Origin: Procambarus clarkii
Taxonomy: Eukaryota > Arthropoda > Malacostraca > Decapoda > Cambaridae
DNA length: 64,000 nucleotides
Direction: 5' to 3'
NCBI RefSeq assembly: GCF_040958095.1
Contig: NC_091227.1
Location: 16,796,932 to 16,860,931 of the forward strand
Shown here: positions 44,624 through 56,580 of the stretch, piece after piece
How the letters are laid out: the number at the start of each line of letters is the position of its first letter
How positions within the stretch are numbered: position 1 is the stretch's first letter
The notes under the pieces: generated by a model
What the model saw: the letters and a program-made list of their open reading frames with translations, nothing else
The model's database searches: none
What the model was told of the DNA's origin: nothing
Position numbers and translations under genes: made by a program

Positions 44624-44790
44624 CTTGTTGTACTAGAGTAGTGACCATCCTCTTCTCTCGCCTCTCTCCTCTCTCTCTTCTTTCCTTCCAACATGCTTGT
44701 TGTACTAGAGTAGTGACCATCCTCTTCTCTCGCCTTCTCCTCTCTCTTCTCTCTCCTCTCTCCTCTCTCTCCTCTTTCCTTCCAGCATGT
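44624..44790. repeat. 72-bp direct repeat, two copies, CT-rich
   Basis: CTTGTTGTACTAGAGTAGTG begins at 44624 and again at 44696. The CT-rich second half is expanded differently in the two copies. Confidence 0.92.
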
Positions 44791-44839
44791 CTCCTACTGC
44801 AGTTACGTTCTTGTGCAGTCCATCCCCGCTCTCGGTTCC

Positions 44840-45500
44840 CCCTGATTGACTTTAGTGTGTAACTTTGTTTTGTGGAACTGTATGAAATGCTTTCTGACAG
44901 TCCAGGAAAACACAATGAACCCTTTGATTCCTTCCCTGTTTTATCGCTAGTTTTGAAACTTTAATAGCTTTGTTCAGCAGGATTTGCCTTCTTTGAAGTC
45001 ATGTTGGTGTTTTCATAAACGATTTAGAACACATAAATGATTCACAAATCTCCTGATAATCCTTTCTATTGCTTTTGATGGATTGAACGTGAATGAAACT
45101 GGTCTGTAAAATAGGACTGTCTTCGATTCTTTTGGGAGGTCTCACTTGGCTACTGAGGTGTTGTTGATCATTGACAGCGACCTTCTCAGCTCTTGCGTGG
45201 ACTTCTTCAGCATCCTCGGGAAGATTTAATCCCATCCTGATGGTTTGTCTCATCTAGTTCACATAATATCTACCTAACTTTTTCTTCTACCACATCTAAG
45301 GTTTTAATCTTGTTTAGTGAAAGTTCTTCCTCATACAATGTGGAAATTCTTGCTTAGTTTTGAAATCTTTTTGCACTCAACTGAGTAAATCACACACTTT
45401 GGTGTCATTTTCTGTTCTACAAGGGTTGTCTTACTTGTGACGAAGCCATTTCTCTGACGGCTGTGTTCCTCTCGCATCTCCCCCTTTTACAGCAGTCATG
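44840..45500 (-). mobile_element. Old CR1-type LINE RT remnant, reverse strand
   Basis: The reverse strand reads, with frameshifts, CVFLDCQKAFHTVPQNKVTH at about 44850-44910 (the RT FLDxxKAFDxVPH motif with His for Asp). Upstream RDYQEICESFMC-like and DSPILQTSFIHV-like stretches sit where CR1-like RT has its SLTS and MExxI motifs. No intact frame remains. More decayed than the 23-29 kb copies. Confidence 0.6.
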
Positions 45501-45571
45501 TTTCTGCTGTCTGCTGGGTATTGTAGTCTCTGTATATTTTATAATAACTTTAATCTTTTTGCGGGGAATCT

Positions 45572-45763
45572 TTGCTTGCAAGGATTGCCGTTGCATATAA
45601 CGTCACAATTAACATGCAGGTAGAGAGCTCAACAAAGTTACCATTCACAATTAAGCTACGAGAGGAACTCTATCAGACTAAACTATCTGATAGAGAAACT
45701 AGAGGTATCTCTGTGGATATTCTTTTCACAGACAAGACCCTTAGAATATCTCTAATGCACTGA
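45572..45763 (+). other. Unassigned 63-codon frame
   Basis: Normal amino-acid composition, ATG start, stop after LRISLMH. No domain recognised and no neighbouring coding sequence. Most likely chance or an unrecognised remnant. Confidence 0.2.
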
Positions 45764-45914
45764 GCAGTCTAAAGGATTATCTCCTGGGTCTTACATCAAT
45801 AATTTTAGACTGTGATTATTGGCTATAGAGAGATGATAACACCAGAACCATTTCAGTGCATCGACGCAAGTAGCAGTAGAACTTAGACTTAAGGTAGTTG
45901 ACTGTAAAGCCATA

Positions 45915-45946
45915 CACACAAACACACATGCATGTGTGTTTGTGTG
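45915..45946. repeat. Perfect 32-bp palindrome
   Basis: CACACAAACACACATG at 45915-45930 is followed directly by its exact reverse complement at 45931-45946, with no loop. Confidence 0.93.
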
Positions 45947-46535
<589 letters not shown>

Positions 46536-46758
46536 ATACTGGCAGCAGTCTTCATTTAATTTCATTTATACATGTTTCATTGAATATGACTGCATATTCT
46601 GTTTTGACTATTTTATTGTTAAGGGCTTCTATCCCTCTGACTAGTGTTCTTGCATCTTAGTTTAATTGGAAGAGGATTTCTCCAAAAGTCATCTTCGTTT
46701 GAGGTGAAGAAAAATAAATAAATAACTGAAGATTGTATTACACTTAAATTTACACAAT

Positions 46759-46787
46759 GTTTCGAACCTACATGGTTCATTCTCAAG
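46759..46787 (-). ncRNA. CTTGAGAAT-hairpin-GAAAC motif downstream of Penelope-like RT
   Basis: The reverse strand reads CTTGAGAAT, a 5-bp stem GAACC/GGTTC around ATGTA, then GAAAC. It has the same layout as the dispersed repeat (stem GGTCC/GGACC) but with two compensatory base-pair changes. It lies about 285 bases 3' of the RT fragment on the same strand. A structured RNA element is inferred, not shown. Confidence 0.45.
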
Positions 46788-47071
46788 TGATGGGACAGAA
46801 CAGGGGATATTGGATTTAAACCATTGGGAGGTCAGGTGCAGACAAATACAAATAGGTGAGGAATAAGGCGTAAAGGAGTGAAGAATACGGCATAAAAGTG
46901 TGAAGAATAAAGCGAAAATAGGATACGAAGCATATACAAAGATTAATCAGGTGTAGTGGGCGAGGCATGTTGAGCAGTGTCTTCTATGTTGGCATCTTCA
47001 TGTTCCGGTCTTGTTCCAACTCTCACGGTGGGTAGAGTGAATAATTTCGTAATTTATGTATTTATGGTGGA

Positions 47072-47310
47072 TTATTCTATTTTCATGACGATTGCTTCAA
47101 GAATTTGTAATCTTCCATTGTTCACCAACACCTGAGTTATTATTTCAAACTCCTTACTCACGTTGCTCCATTCAGAGCAGTGGGTAAGGGCTCGATGAAT
47201 ATAAGCGTTGAGAACACTGGCTTTGTATCTTTGGGGGCATTCACTTCTACCGTATAGGATTAATCCCATGTTTAAAAGTTTAGTATATACACTTGTGCAT
47301 CTCTAGGCAC
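47072..47310 (-). mobile_element. Penelope-like element reverse-transcriptase fragment
   Basis: The reverse frame reads TSVYTKLLNMGLILYGRSEC, then PQRYKASVLNAYIHRALTHC and a stretch ending ITQVLVNNG. The order VY-K-NMGL, SECPxRYK, RALTHCSxW and QVLVNNG matches the C-terminal part of Penelope-like RT. A TAG lies just upstream of TSVY and the frame ends at 47072 without an endonuclease domain, so it is a fragment. The sister endonuclease fragment is at 25190, over 21 kb away, and cannot be the same copy. Confidence 0.85.
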
Positions 47311-48068
47311 TGTTGGGCAATCTTGTATGAACGTAGCTGTTGAACAAGACACAACATTCCCCCCAACTGGTCTTAACAACGTGTTTCCATCAAGTTCCTC
47401 ATACTTTTGTGAATAAGGCCAATAATTGGCAAGTCTCGTCCCCAGAACAGCGTGCAGAAAATGCATTTACATATTTGGGATTTAAATGCAATTTACATTG
47501 AGATTCGTTTTTGCATAACCGTGCCGCCACCACGATGCTTGCTGGGGAAAAGTTGATCCGGCAAGCGCAGGAAATCTGGCCCAAATCAGCTGGATATGCA
47601 TGGAATAAGACATCGCTTGAGGGCTCCCTGCAGGTTGTGGCGTGGTGGAGACAGCTAGAGCGGGAGGCTGGTGGCGAGGTATAGAGTGCATTGAGAGTGC
47701 ATAGTGAGAGAGTAGACCACATGTGCCACTTCATCAATTGTCTGTTGACAATTGACATTCATTCATTCAGACATTCCCCCCCCCCCCCTCTGGGTCCTTA
47801 TATTGAGTGAACCCGGCATAGGCTGGTCCGGGTAGGCCTAAATTAAAATTACTTAAGAATTTATTATTAACATACACCCCCCCCCCCCAAACACCCGATT
47901 CTCAAGGATTCAATTCTGGTCAAGTGAAATATTCGTTCAGATGTTCGCAAACTCTTAATTCACCAGATTTTCTTTTAAACATATATTTGTTTAATTTTTC
48001 CATAATATTATATTTTATGAAAAGGGGGGAGGGGCAGGAGGAAGAACGAAGGGAAGGTAGAGTCGTGT

Positions 48069-48071
<3 letters not shown>
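47311..48071. other. Possible 5' remainder of the Penelope-like copy, plus poly-C runs
   Basis: Reverse frames of 64-119 codons at 47272-47758 have normal composition but no RT motif I can place, so they are left unassigned. Poly-C runs at 47776-47789 and 47877-47888. Confidence 0.4.

Positions 48072-48148
<77 letters not shown>
48072..48148. repeat. (AT)n array
   Basis: Abuts the left end of palindromic copy D. Confidence 0.97.
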
Positions 48149-48152
<4 letters not shown>

Positions 48153-48522
48153 GTACCTAGTAGCCAGAACGCACTTCTCAGCCTACAATTCAGGGCCCGA
48201 TTTGCCTAATAAGCCAAGTTTTCCTGAATTAATATATTTTCTCAAATTTTTTTCTTATGAAATGATAAAGCTACCCATTTCATTATGTATGAGGTCAATT
48301 TTTTTTTATTGGAGTTAAAATTAACGTTGATATATGACCGAACCTAACCAACCCTACCTAACCTAACCTAACCTAACTTCATAGGTTAGGTTAGGTTAGG
48401 TAGCCGAAAAAGCTAGGTTAGGTTAGGTTAGGTAGGTTAGGTAGTCGAAAAACAATTAATTCATGAAAACTTGGCTTATTAGGCAAATCGGGCCTTGCAT
48501 AGTAGGCTGAGAAGTGCGTTCT
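48149..48522 (+). mobile_element. Palindromic element, copy D, right end damaged
   Basis: Starts with the canonical TGTCGTACC terminus. Telomere-type arrays in both orientations. The right inverted repeat is intact to GAAGTGCGTTCT and then turns into CAGCTATAGATAT, so the last ~18 bases are lost or rewritten. Confidence 0.92.
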
Positions 48523-48529
48523 CAGCTAT

Positions 48530-49009
<480 letters not shown>

Positions 49010-49090
<81 letters not shown>
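49010..49090. repeat. (AT)40 array
   Basis: Uninterrupted AT dinucleotides. Confidence 0.98.
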
Positions 49091-49093
<3 letters not shown>

Positions 49094-49289
49094 ATATGCA
49101 CCGGTATTCACTGATCTCGGATAAATTAACAGAAATTTCCTGCTATTAATAACTTGTCCGTACTCCCATAAAATAGACGATACTATAATATAGAGTCTAT
49201 AGAGTCTATATAATAAAATAGAGTCTAAGGTTTCTCAGACCGCCGACCTATACCAGAGTAAGGTCGGCGGGCTGTCTGTCTGTCTATGA

Positions 49290-49775
49290 GATTAATAGAC
49301 AAAAAGATAGACATAGATACAGAGACATAAATATACACAGTGACAGAGACAAAGAAGGGACATAGAGATGTAGATGTAGAGAGAGACATGGACAGACAGT
49401 AGATAGATGGATGGATAGATGGATGGATAGATGGATAGATAGATGGATAGATGGATCGGTACATGGACTGATGGATGTAGAGATGGATACATCTATAGAT
49501 GGATAGAAATGTAGATTGATAGATGAGTAAATGGATGGAGAGACAAATGGATGGATGGGCGGTTAGATAGATGGGTAATTAGGTGTATAGATGAATAGAT
49601 ATATGGATAGAGAGATAAGTGCGTGGATGGATAGACAGAGGGATGTAGAAATGGATGGGGAAATGGATAAATGCACATATAGATGGATAGATACAGATGG
49701 ATATATGTATGGCAAGATGGGTAGCTATGGGACATGTATGGGACAGATGGATAGACGATAGATAGATGGATAGAT
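49290..49775. repeat. Degenerate GATA/GATG array
   Basis: GATGGATAGATAGATGGATG-type sequence with AGAGACA-rich left edge. Reverse frames are Ser/Ile/His/Pro-rich artefacts. Confidence 0.88.
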
Positions 49776-50094
49776 ATAATGGACACCATGATGAGGTGAG
49801 CGCGTTGCCATGCCAACCTCTGACAAGTCTGCAGCTTCTGAGAACAAGGCCCTTGGTGCATGCTTGTCTGAGGTGGTACAGAGCACCTTATATTCTCCAA
49901 GACATGACCAGCGCCGGCTCCCTGGCCCTTGGCACACACTTGCGCGAGCTGGTCACGGAGGCCTAGTGCATATTATAAGACGAATTGACTACAGGTGTTT
50001 CGTTCTGCATTACTTCCCACTGATAAGCAATCCATTAATAGATTGCTGGATAAATAGATAGATTAATAGATAGATGGACAGATAGATGGATAGA
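49776..50094. other. Unassigned sequence, no gene
   Basis: Overlapping 66-83 codon forward frames without a domain. Confidence 0.45.
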
Positions 50095-50161
50095 ATATAT
50101 AAATATATATATATATATAAATATATATATAAATATATATATATAAATATATATATATATA

Positions 50162-50206
<45 letters not shown>
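50095..50206. repeat. AAATATATATAT-type and (AT)n array
   Basis: The left half has AAATATATATAT units with a 12-14 bp beat; the right half is pure AT. Confidence 0.95.
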
Positions 50207-50210
<4 letters not shown>

Positions 50211-50735
50211 GCAAAGAACTATAAACATTCATAATATTTTGATAGCAAAGTCAAGAAGAACAAGGAGTAAATTATCCAGCTTCCCCTTCATTATTATCTG
50301 GGCAGATCTGGAACGTAGTGAAATGGTCCCACTTTTTCTTTAAAAATCTTAGGAGAATTTGTGAACTCAATTTTCCGAGAATGGGGAAGACTCTTGTGTT
50401 TGGTGATTGAGAAACATGGAGTAGAGATTGCCAATTCATCACAGTGTATTGCTGCTATATTTCTCACTCCATGGTCCTCTTCCCTCTCCTCTCCCTCTAT
50501 ACGTGTGTCGAAGACATTCTTTTGTTCTCACACTAAATCATATTAAATTCAATGTCATTAATTGGAATGTTGATTGTGTGATGGTTCTTCTTAGTCTTAA
50601 GCATCAATGTTTATTGTGTAGTTCTACTTCACTACTTCTCTGTTAGTGTCTGTGGCTCGTTCTTCTTTCTCTCATAAGAGTCAGTATTCAGCATTTCTTT
50701 CTTTCTTGTGACTAAGGAGAAGTCCTGCATTGAAC
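50207..50735. other. Unassigned sequence, no gene
   Basis: Nothing recognised. Confidence 0.5.
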
Positions 50736-50737
50736 AC

Positions 50738-51035
50738 ACAAGGGGAGGCGACACACTGGGGGAGGCGACACACAAGGGGGAGACGACACACAGGGGGAGG
50801 CGACACACAGGGGGAGGCGACACACAAGGGGGAGACGACACACAGGGGGAGGCGACACACAGGGGGAGGCGACACACAGGGGGAGGCGACACACAGGGGG
50901 AGGCGACACACAAGGGGAGGCGACACACAGGGGGAGGCGACACACAGGGGAAGACGACACACAGGGGGAGACGACACACAGGGGGAGGCGACACACAAGG
51001 GGAGGCGACACACAAGGAGGAAACGACACAAAAGT
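50738..51035. repeat. 17-bp minisatellite, about 17 copies
   Basis: ACACACAGGGGGAGGCG units with variants (AAGGGG, GGAGACG). The period is not a multiple of three, so two or three frames are open on each strand, giving GGDTQGEATHRG-like and LPLCVASPCVSP-like peptides. Not genes. Confidence 0.94.
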
Positions 51036-51154
51036 CAATTTTGGTGGAGTGATGCACTGTTACGAATCCTTTTTGAAGTCAATCAACTATATCCACTTGC
51101 ACCATTCTCCACGGCTCCTCCGAGAGGTGAGCAATCTTTATCCTTTTATCCTCC

Positions 51155-51496
51155 TACGCCCTAGGGAGGGAGAGTATCTTCAAGACCTCAGCCCTAGGGA
51201 CGGAGAGTCTCTTCAAGACCTCAGCCCTAGGGACGGAGAGTCTCTTTAAGACGTCAGCCCTAGGCACTGAGAGTCTCTTCAAGACGTCAGCCCTAGACAC
51301 GGAGAGTCTCTTCAAGACGTCAGCCCTAGGGACGGAGAGTCCCTTCAATACCTCAGCCCTAGACACGGAGAGTCCCTTCAAGACCTCAGCCCTAGAGACG
51401 GAGAGTCTCTTCAAGACTTCAGCCCTAGGGACGGAGAGTCTCTTCAAGACTTCAGCCCTAGACACGGAGAGTCTCTTCAAGACTTCAGCCCTAGGG
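51155..51496. repeat. 33-bp minisatellite, about 10 copies
   Basis: GCCCTAG at 51191 and 51224 sets the 33-bp period. The unit includes CGGAGAGTCTCTTCAAGACC. The reverse frame repeats VLKRLSVPRAE, giving a 118-codon artefact. Confidence 0.94.
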
Positions 51497-51550
51497 ACGG
51501 CCCCTTCCAAGTGCTATATAGTCGTAATAACTTGGCGCTTTCTCCTGATA
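51497..51550 (+). mobile_element. SINE body fragment
   Basis: CCTTCCAAGTGCTATATAGT and CGTAATAACTTGGCGC match the body of the SINEs at 36580 and 53635. Confidence 0.75.
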
Positions 51551-51840
51551 ATTCCATTCCCAGTGTAGTTATGTAAATAACTTAATGTTCCTTCGCTAAG
51601 TGATGGAACTATTCTCACTATATTAAATTTATTTCACACTGAAAGGTTCGCACGGTGGAAATATTGGAATACATAGCGACGCAGCCCACTAAACTATGAC
51701 GGCTGTGTTCAGCAGTTTTGCTTTAAACTACCCAACATTTTGCAATGATAAATGTCGGCTTTTTAACGACAATTGCTGGCGGAGAGCTTCTGAATACTGA
51801 TGTCGAACTTCGACATATAAAGCAGAGCTTCGACTTCGTG
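51551..51840. other. Unassigned sequence
   Basis: Short unique stretch between two 33-bp arrays. No gene. Confidence 0.45.
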
Positions 51841-52115
51841 CGTCAGGTGATGACGTCAGGTGATGACTTCCTGTGTCAGGTGATGACGTCAGGGGATGAT
51901 TTCCTGCGTCAGGTGATGACGTCAGGGGATGACTTCCTGCGTCAGGTGATGACGTCAGGGGATGACTTCCTGCGTCAGGTGATGACGTCAGGGGATGACT
52001 TCCTGCGTCAGGTGATGACGTCAGGGGATGACTTCCTGCGTCAGGTGATGACGTCAGGGGATGACTTCCTGCGTCAGGTGATGACGTCAGGGGATGACTT
52101 CCTGCGTCAGGTGAA
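51841..52115. repeat. 33-bp minisatellite carrying a CRE octamer per unit
   Basis: About 8 units. The CRE palindrome TGACGTCA falls at 51851, 51884, 51917, 51950, 51983, 52016, 52049 and 52082, exactly every 33 bp. Units are nearly identical. The forward frame repeats DFLRQVMTSGD within a 129-codon frame, taken as an artefact. Confidence 0.95.
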
Positions 52116-52205
52116 GACTACAAACGCTGCATGATTACTAGAACACTGGAGGAGGACTACCAAAGTTGCAAGTGGACTACCATCCTTGCAATATATATAT
52201 ATATA

Positions 52206-53095
<890 letters not shown>

Positions 53096-53134
<39 letters not shown>

Positions 53135-53142
53135 ACACACAC
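53096..53142. repeat. (AC)n array
   Basis: AC units with one CC interruption, immediately upstream of a LINE 3' fragment. Confidence 0.95.
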
Positions 53143-53144
53143 AT

Positions 53145-53268
53145 ACATGTAGATAAGATAGAGCCTAGTAGGCTCAGGAATCTGTTCACCAGCTGATTGA
53201 CAGTTGAGAGGCGGGACCAAAGAGCCAAAGCTCAACCCCCGCAAGCACAATTAGGTGAGTACACCGCT
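53145..53268 (+). mobile_element. LINE 3'-end fragment
   Basis: Begins ATGTAGATAAGATAGAGCC (the coding end) straight after AC repeats and runs to ACAATTAGGTGAGTACAC. Confidence 0.85.
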
Positions 53269-53580
53269 GGAAGACAGAAGAGCTCAGGCAAACATGATCA
53301 CCACATACAAAATTCTCAGTGGAATTGACAGGGTAGACAATTGATTATTGAAGTATTGGATGGATTATTTCACACGGGTGATACACGCACAAGGGGACAC
53401 AGGTGGAAGCTGAGTACCCGAATGAGCCACAGAGACGTTAGAAAGAAGTTTTTCAGTGTCAGAGTAATTAGTAAATGGAATGCATTAGGCAGTGATGTGG
53501 TGGAGGCTGACTCCATACCCAGTTTCAAATGTACATATGATAGAGCTCGAGAAACTCAGGAATCTATACTCCAGTAGATG
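53269..53580 (+). mobile_element. CR1-type LINE RT C-terminus, adjacent copy
   Basis: Starts GCTGGAAGACAGAAGAGCTC directly at the end of the previous fragment. The frame at 53341-53577 reads THTGDTRTRGHRWKL-like, then MSHRDVRKKFFSVRVISKWN and GSDVVEADSIPSFKC. The 5' part is frameshifted. The 3' UTR is replaced after ACTCCAGTAGATGGACGG. Confidence 0.87.
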
Positions 53581-53634
53581 GACGGGTTACAATAGGAGAA
53601 ATTTGCAAAAACTCACGTACTGAGGCCTTCATCG

Positions 53635-53765
53635 ACCGTCCAAGTGGTTGGGCACCGGCCATTCCTTTCCCCCGTCCCATCCCAAATCCTTATCCTGATC
53701 CCTTCCAAGTGCTATATAGTCATAATTACTTGGCGCATTCTCCTGATAGTTACCTTGAGCAGTTC
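53635..53765 (+). mobile_element. SINE body fragment
   Basis: CCGTCCAAGTGGTTGGGCAC, then CCCATCCCAAATCCTTATCC, CCTTCCAAGTGCTATATAGT and CTCCTGATAGTTACC match the reverse-strand SINE at 36580-36800. The tRNA head is missing. Confidence 0.8.
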
Positions 53766-53829
53766 GTCCAGTGCCCCATTGAGATGAAAGACCTGTGGGC
53801 CAGTTGTTAAAGAGCTTCATCGACCAGGC

Positions 53830-53950
53830 GCTCCCTTTAGAATACACAAAGAACCCCGCTAACGTGATGTATCAATGACATAACCAGCTGGAGCCATACG
53901 CTGCCTCGAACCAGCGCTCTGAGTTTCCCCAACCACTCCCTCTGGCTCGA
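53830..53950 (-). mobile_element. Decayed tRNA-like SINE, reverse orientation
   Basis: The reverse strand has a B-box remnant GCTGGTTCGAGGCAGCG and a 3' part ATGTCATTGATACATCACGT, parallel to 62255-62400. Confidence 0.6.
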
Positions 53951-54149
53951 GTGACCACATTACTCCAGTTGCTATCCTCTTCTTATTCCTATTACTATCT
54001 CCTTCTCATTCGGTGGTTATAATGGGAGCTGCCTTGTATGGGCCAATAGGCCCTCTGCAGTTCTCATTATTACATACTATCCCCTACACCTTACTTTCCT
54101 CCTCAGCTCTCTCTTGCCTATTTATTGCCTGTCTCTTCCTCCTCATCAC
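53951..54149. other. Unassigned pyrimidine-rich sequence
   Basis: No gene. Confidence 0.45.
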
Positions 54150-54235
54150 AATCATCTTGAGAATGGTCCAGGACGGACCGAAACGTCGTCGTCCCTTCAA
54201 TTTCTAGTGTGTGATCTGGTCAACATTGTTCCAAT
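54150..54235 (+). mobile_element. Hairpin repeat family, copy
   Basis: CTTGAGAAT at 54156, then GGTCC-AGGAC-GGACC-GAAAC and GTCGTCGTC, followed by CCCTTCAATTTCTAGTGTGT and GATCTGGTCAAC. A single-orientation copy. Confidence 0.85.
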
Positions 54236-54598
54236 TGTTTTTTCTCAGTGATAAATCACTTTGCTGTGATTTCATTGTGAATAATAATTGTTTTAATAAT
54301 AAAAATTAGAATTAACGAAAATAAAAAGATAAAAGCCACGAAATGCTCAAATATCAAAAACATATGTATACCACTTTCCTCGCTCCTTGTTAGAGACTGT
54401 AACAGTAAAAAGGAGATTCAGTGTAAAAACTCTTAAGCAAAATAAAAGCAGAAATTTCTTTGCAATTAGGAATTGGTTTACTGGTGATTCCAGGTGACCT
54501 GCACCAACGAGGCTGTGACTTGTGACAGGTGGTAATTACCAGCCTTTAGGGATTAGCAAGTGGAACGTCTCGCTCAGTTAACTCTTCATTAACACCCT

Positions 54599-54600
<2 letters not shown>
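54236..54600. other. Unassigned AT-rich sequence, no gene
   Basis: Nothing recognised. Confidence 0.5.
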
Positions 54601-54796
<196 letters not shown>

Positions 54797-54814
54797 CCAC
54801 AGTAAAATTTCTTC

Positions 54815-54905
54815 TTATCAGCCTTGAGGTGACCCAGGGTGGTATCGACCCCCGGGCCATTAACTGTACCAGGCCAAGTCTGGTCTCAGACTTAACCAAT
54901 CGAGG
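54815..54905 (-). mobile_element. tRNA-like SINE head with GA-array 3' side, reverse orientation
   Basis: The reverse strand reads GCCTCGATTGGTTAAGTCTG (A-box region) and GGGGGTCGATACCACCC (B-box-like). The CT array on the plus strand lies at the 3' side, parallel to SINEs here that end in simple repeats. Confidence 0.65.
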
Positions 54906-55894
54906 CCCAAAGCCAAGTCTCAAATCTAAGTATTTTCAGCCTTTCTTTTGCTCTCCTGAATTCTTAAATTAATAAAACTCAACTGACTAATATCCAATCA
55001 CATTAAGGTTAGTTAAATATAAAACGATACCAGCACAAACAATTAAAATAATACTACTACTAATAATAATTAATTTTAATTCAGATATCATTATTATTAT
55101 CGTTATTATAATTGACTAAATAAATTATGAGATAATTGCCTTATCATTCCTCTCCTCTTCTCCTCTTCCTCTCCCTCCTTCATGTACGCTCTTTGGAACT
55201 CTCCCTTTCGTCCTTCTCCCTTCCATATTTTCCCCTCTCTCCCCTTCCATCACTCCCTCCACTCAATCCATCTCCCCTCTCCTCCGGTTATATATATATA
55301 TAAATTTATATTCCCCGGTCTGCATCAGCTGCTATTCACGTGTATGGAACGAGGCACTTTTGGACGGCTCAGGGAACGTGATTAAGGTAATCACCGGCTG
55401 TTCAAACCCTCAAGTTCGTATTAGCCATTCTCCTGAAAGGCTGAAGTTAAAGTAATTAAGCCATCTGATAGTCAGGGAATCAGGTATAAAAAAGTAACTC
55501 AAAACTTTGAATTTTCCGCAGATCACGTAGCTAAAAAAGTTTGAAATGCAAATGAACCATTCACTTGAAAGTCAGAAGTGTAAATGTTAGTTTGGTTGGA
55601 GATTCATATCGCTCTGAACCAAGGGACGTCGTTAAGAGCCACTTTCTTCAGCAGAGGGAGAGAGAGAGAGCCGTAATGCCATTCCTCAGCATCCTCTATC
55701 AGTCCGTGAGATAATTCTTACCTTAGCATCATCTACCAGTCCGTGAGATAAATCTCCACTCAGTATTTTCAACCAGTCTTTCAGATCATTTTCCCAAACA
55801 TCGTCCTCATCTAGATGACTAGTCTTCCTACAGCTTCCTCTTTCAATCTATGATCTAATTTCCCCTCAGTCTCCATTTTAAAACGTGAGAGCCT
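54906..55894. other. Unassigned sequence, no gene
   Basis: Pyrimidine-rich 55140-55285; a short imperfect repeat (CATCNTCTAYCAGTCCGTGA) at 55690-55750 foreshadows the next array. Confidence 0.5.
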
Positions 55895-56190
55895 ACCCTT
55901 AGCATCCTATGCTGCACGTAAGATTCTACTCTCAGCATCCTTTACTGCATGTAAGATTCTACTCTCAGCATCCTATGGTACACATAAGATTCTACTCTCA
56001 GCATCCTATGCTACACGTAAGGTTCTACTCTCAGCATCCTATGTTACACATAAGATTCTACTCTCAGCATCCTATGCTACACGTAAGGTTTTACTCTCAG
56101 CATCCTATGCTACACGTAAGGTTCTACTCTCAGCATCCTTTACTGCATGTAAGATTCTACCCACAGCATCCTATGCTACAACAGGTAAGA
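55895..56190. repeat. 33-bp minisatellite, about 9 copies
   Basis: AGATTCTACT at 55921 and AGATTCT at 55954 set the period. The unit contains CTCTCAGCATCCTATGCTAC. The forward frame repeats MLHVRFYSQHP. Artefact frame. Confidence 0.94.
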
Positions 56191-56484
56191 TTCTTCCCTC
56201 CACTAGCAACTCTCCACAAACTCATCCCTCCTCACAGCAAGTGACGGCCTCCTGAACACACTTCCTCCTTCTTCTCCTACTCACTCACAACTTCACCTCT
56301 GCTCTCGACAACTTTGGCAGCTCCTTTTTTCTCATTCTTTCTCTCTGTCTCTTTGTCCAAGATATCCCTCAGAGGCATTGGTCGAAGTTTGACATCAGGT
56401 TCCTGCCGTTCCTCGTGCTCAGGACGCCTTCATTAGCCTCCTGTATTGTCTTCTTAGTTCCTCTTCTCTTTGGTCAGGTGTGTG
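56191..56484. other. Unassigned pyrimidine-rich sequence
   Basis: No gene. Confidence 0.45.
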
Positions 56485-56580
56485 TTGGCTGGTAGGAGGG
56501 GCGGCCTGGTCAGGGACCGGGCCGTTGGGACGGTGAGCCCTGTAATCAAGGCAAGGTGGCCTGGGGAGTCCATAAACAAT
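56485..56580 (+). mobile_element. SINE tail fragment
   Basis: GGTCAGGGACCGGGCCGTTG and GGACGGTGAGCCCTGTAATC correspond to the tail of the 21118 SINE (GACCGGGCCGCGTGGACGCT). Confidence 0.65.

Noticed and set aside
47272..47758. A host gene on the reverse strand
   Set aside because: Frames are broken, no domain is recognisable, and the position directly upstream of a Penelope-like RT fragment makes retroelement debris more likely.
50632..51164. Several 108-144 residue ORFs on both strands
   Set aside because: They arise from the 17-bp minisatellite, with frames open on both strands.
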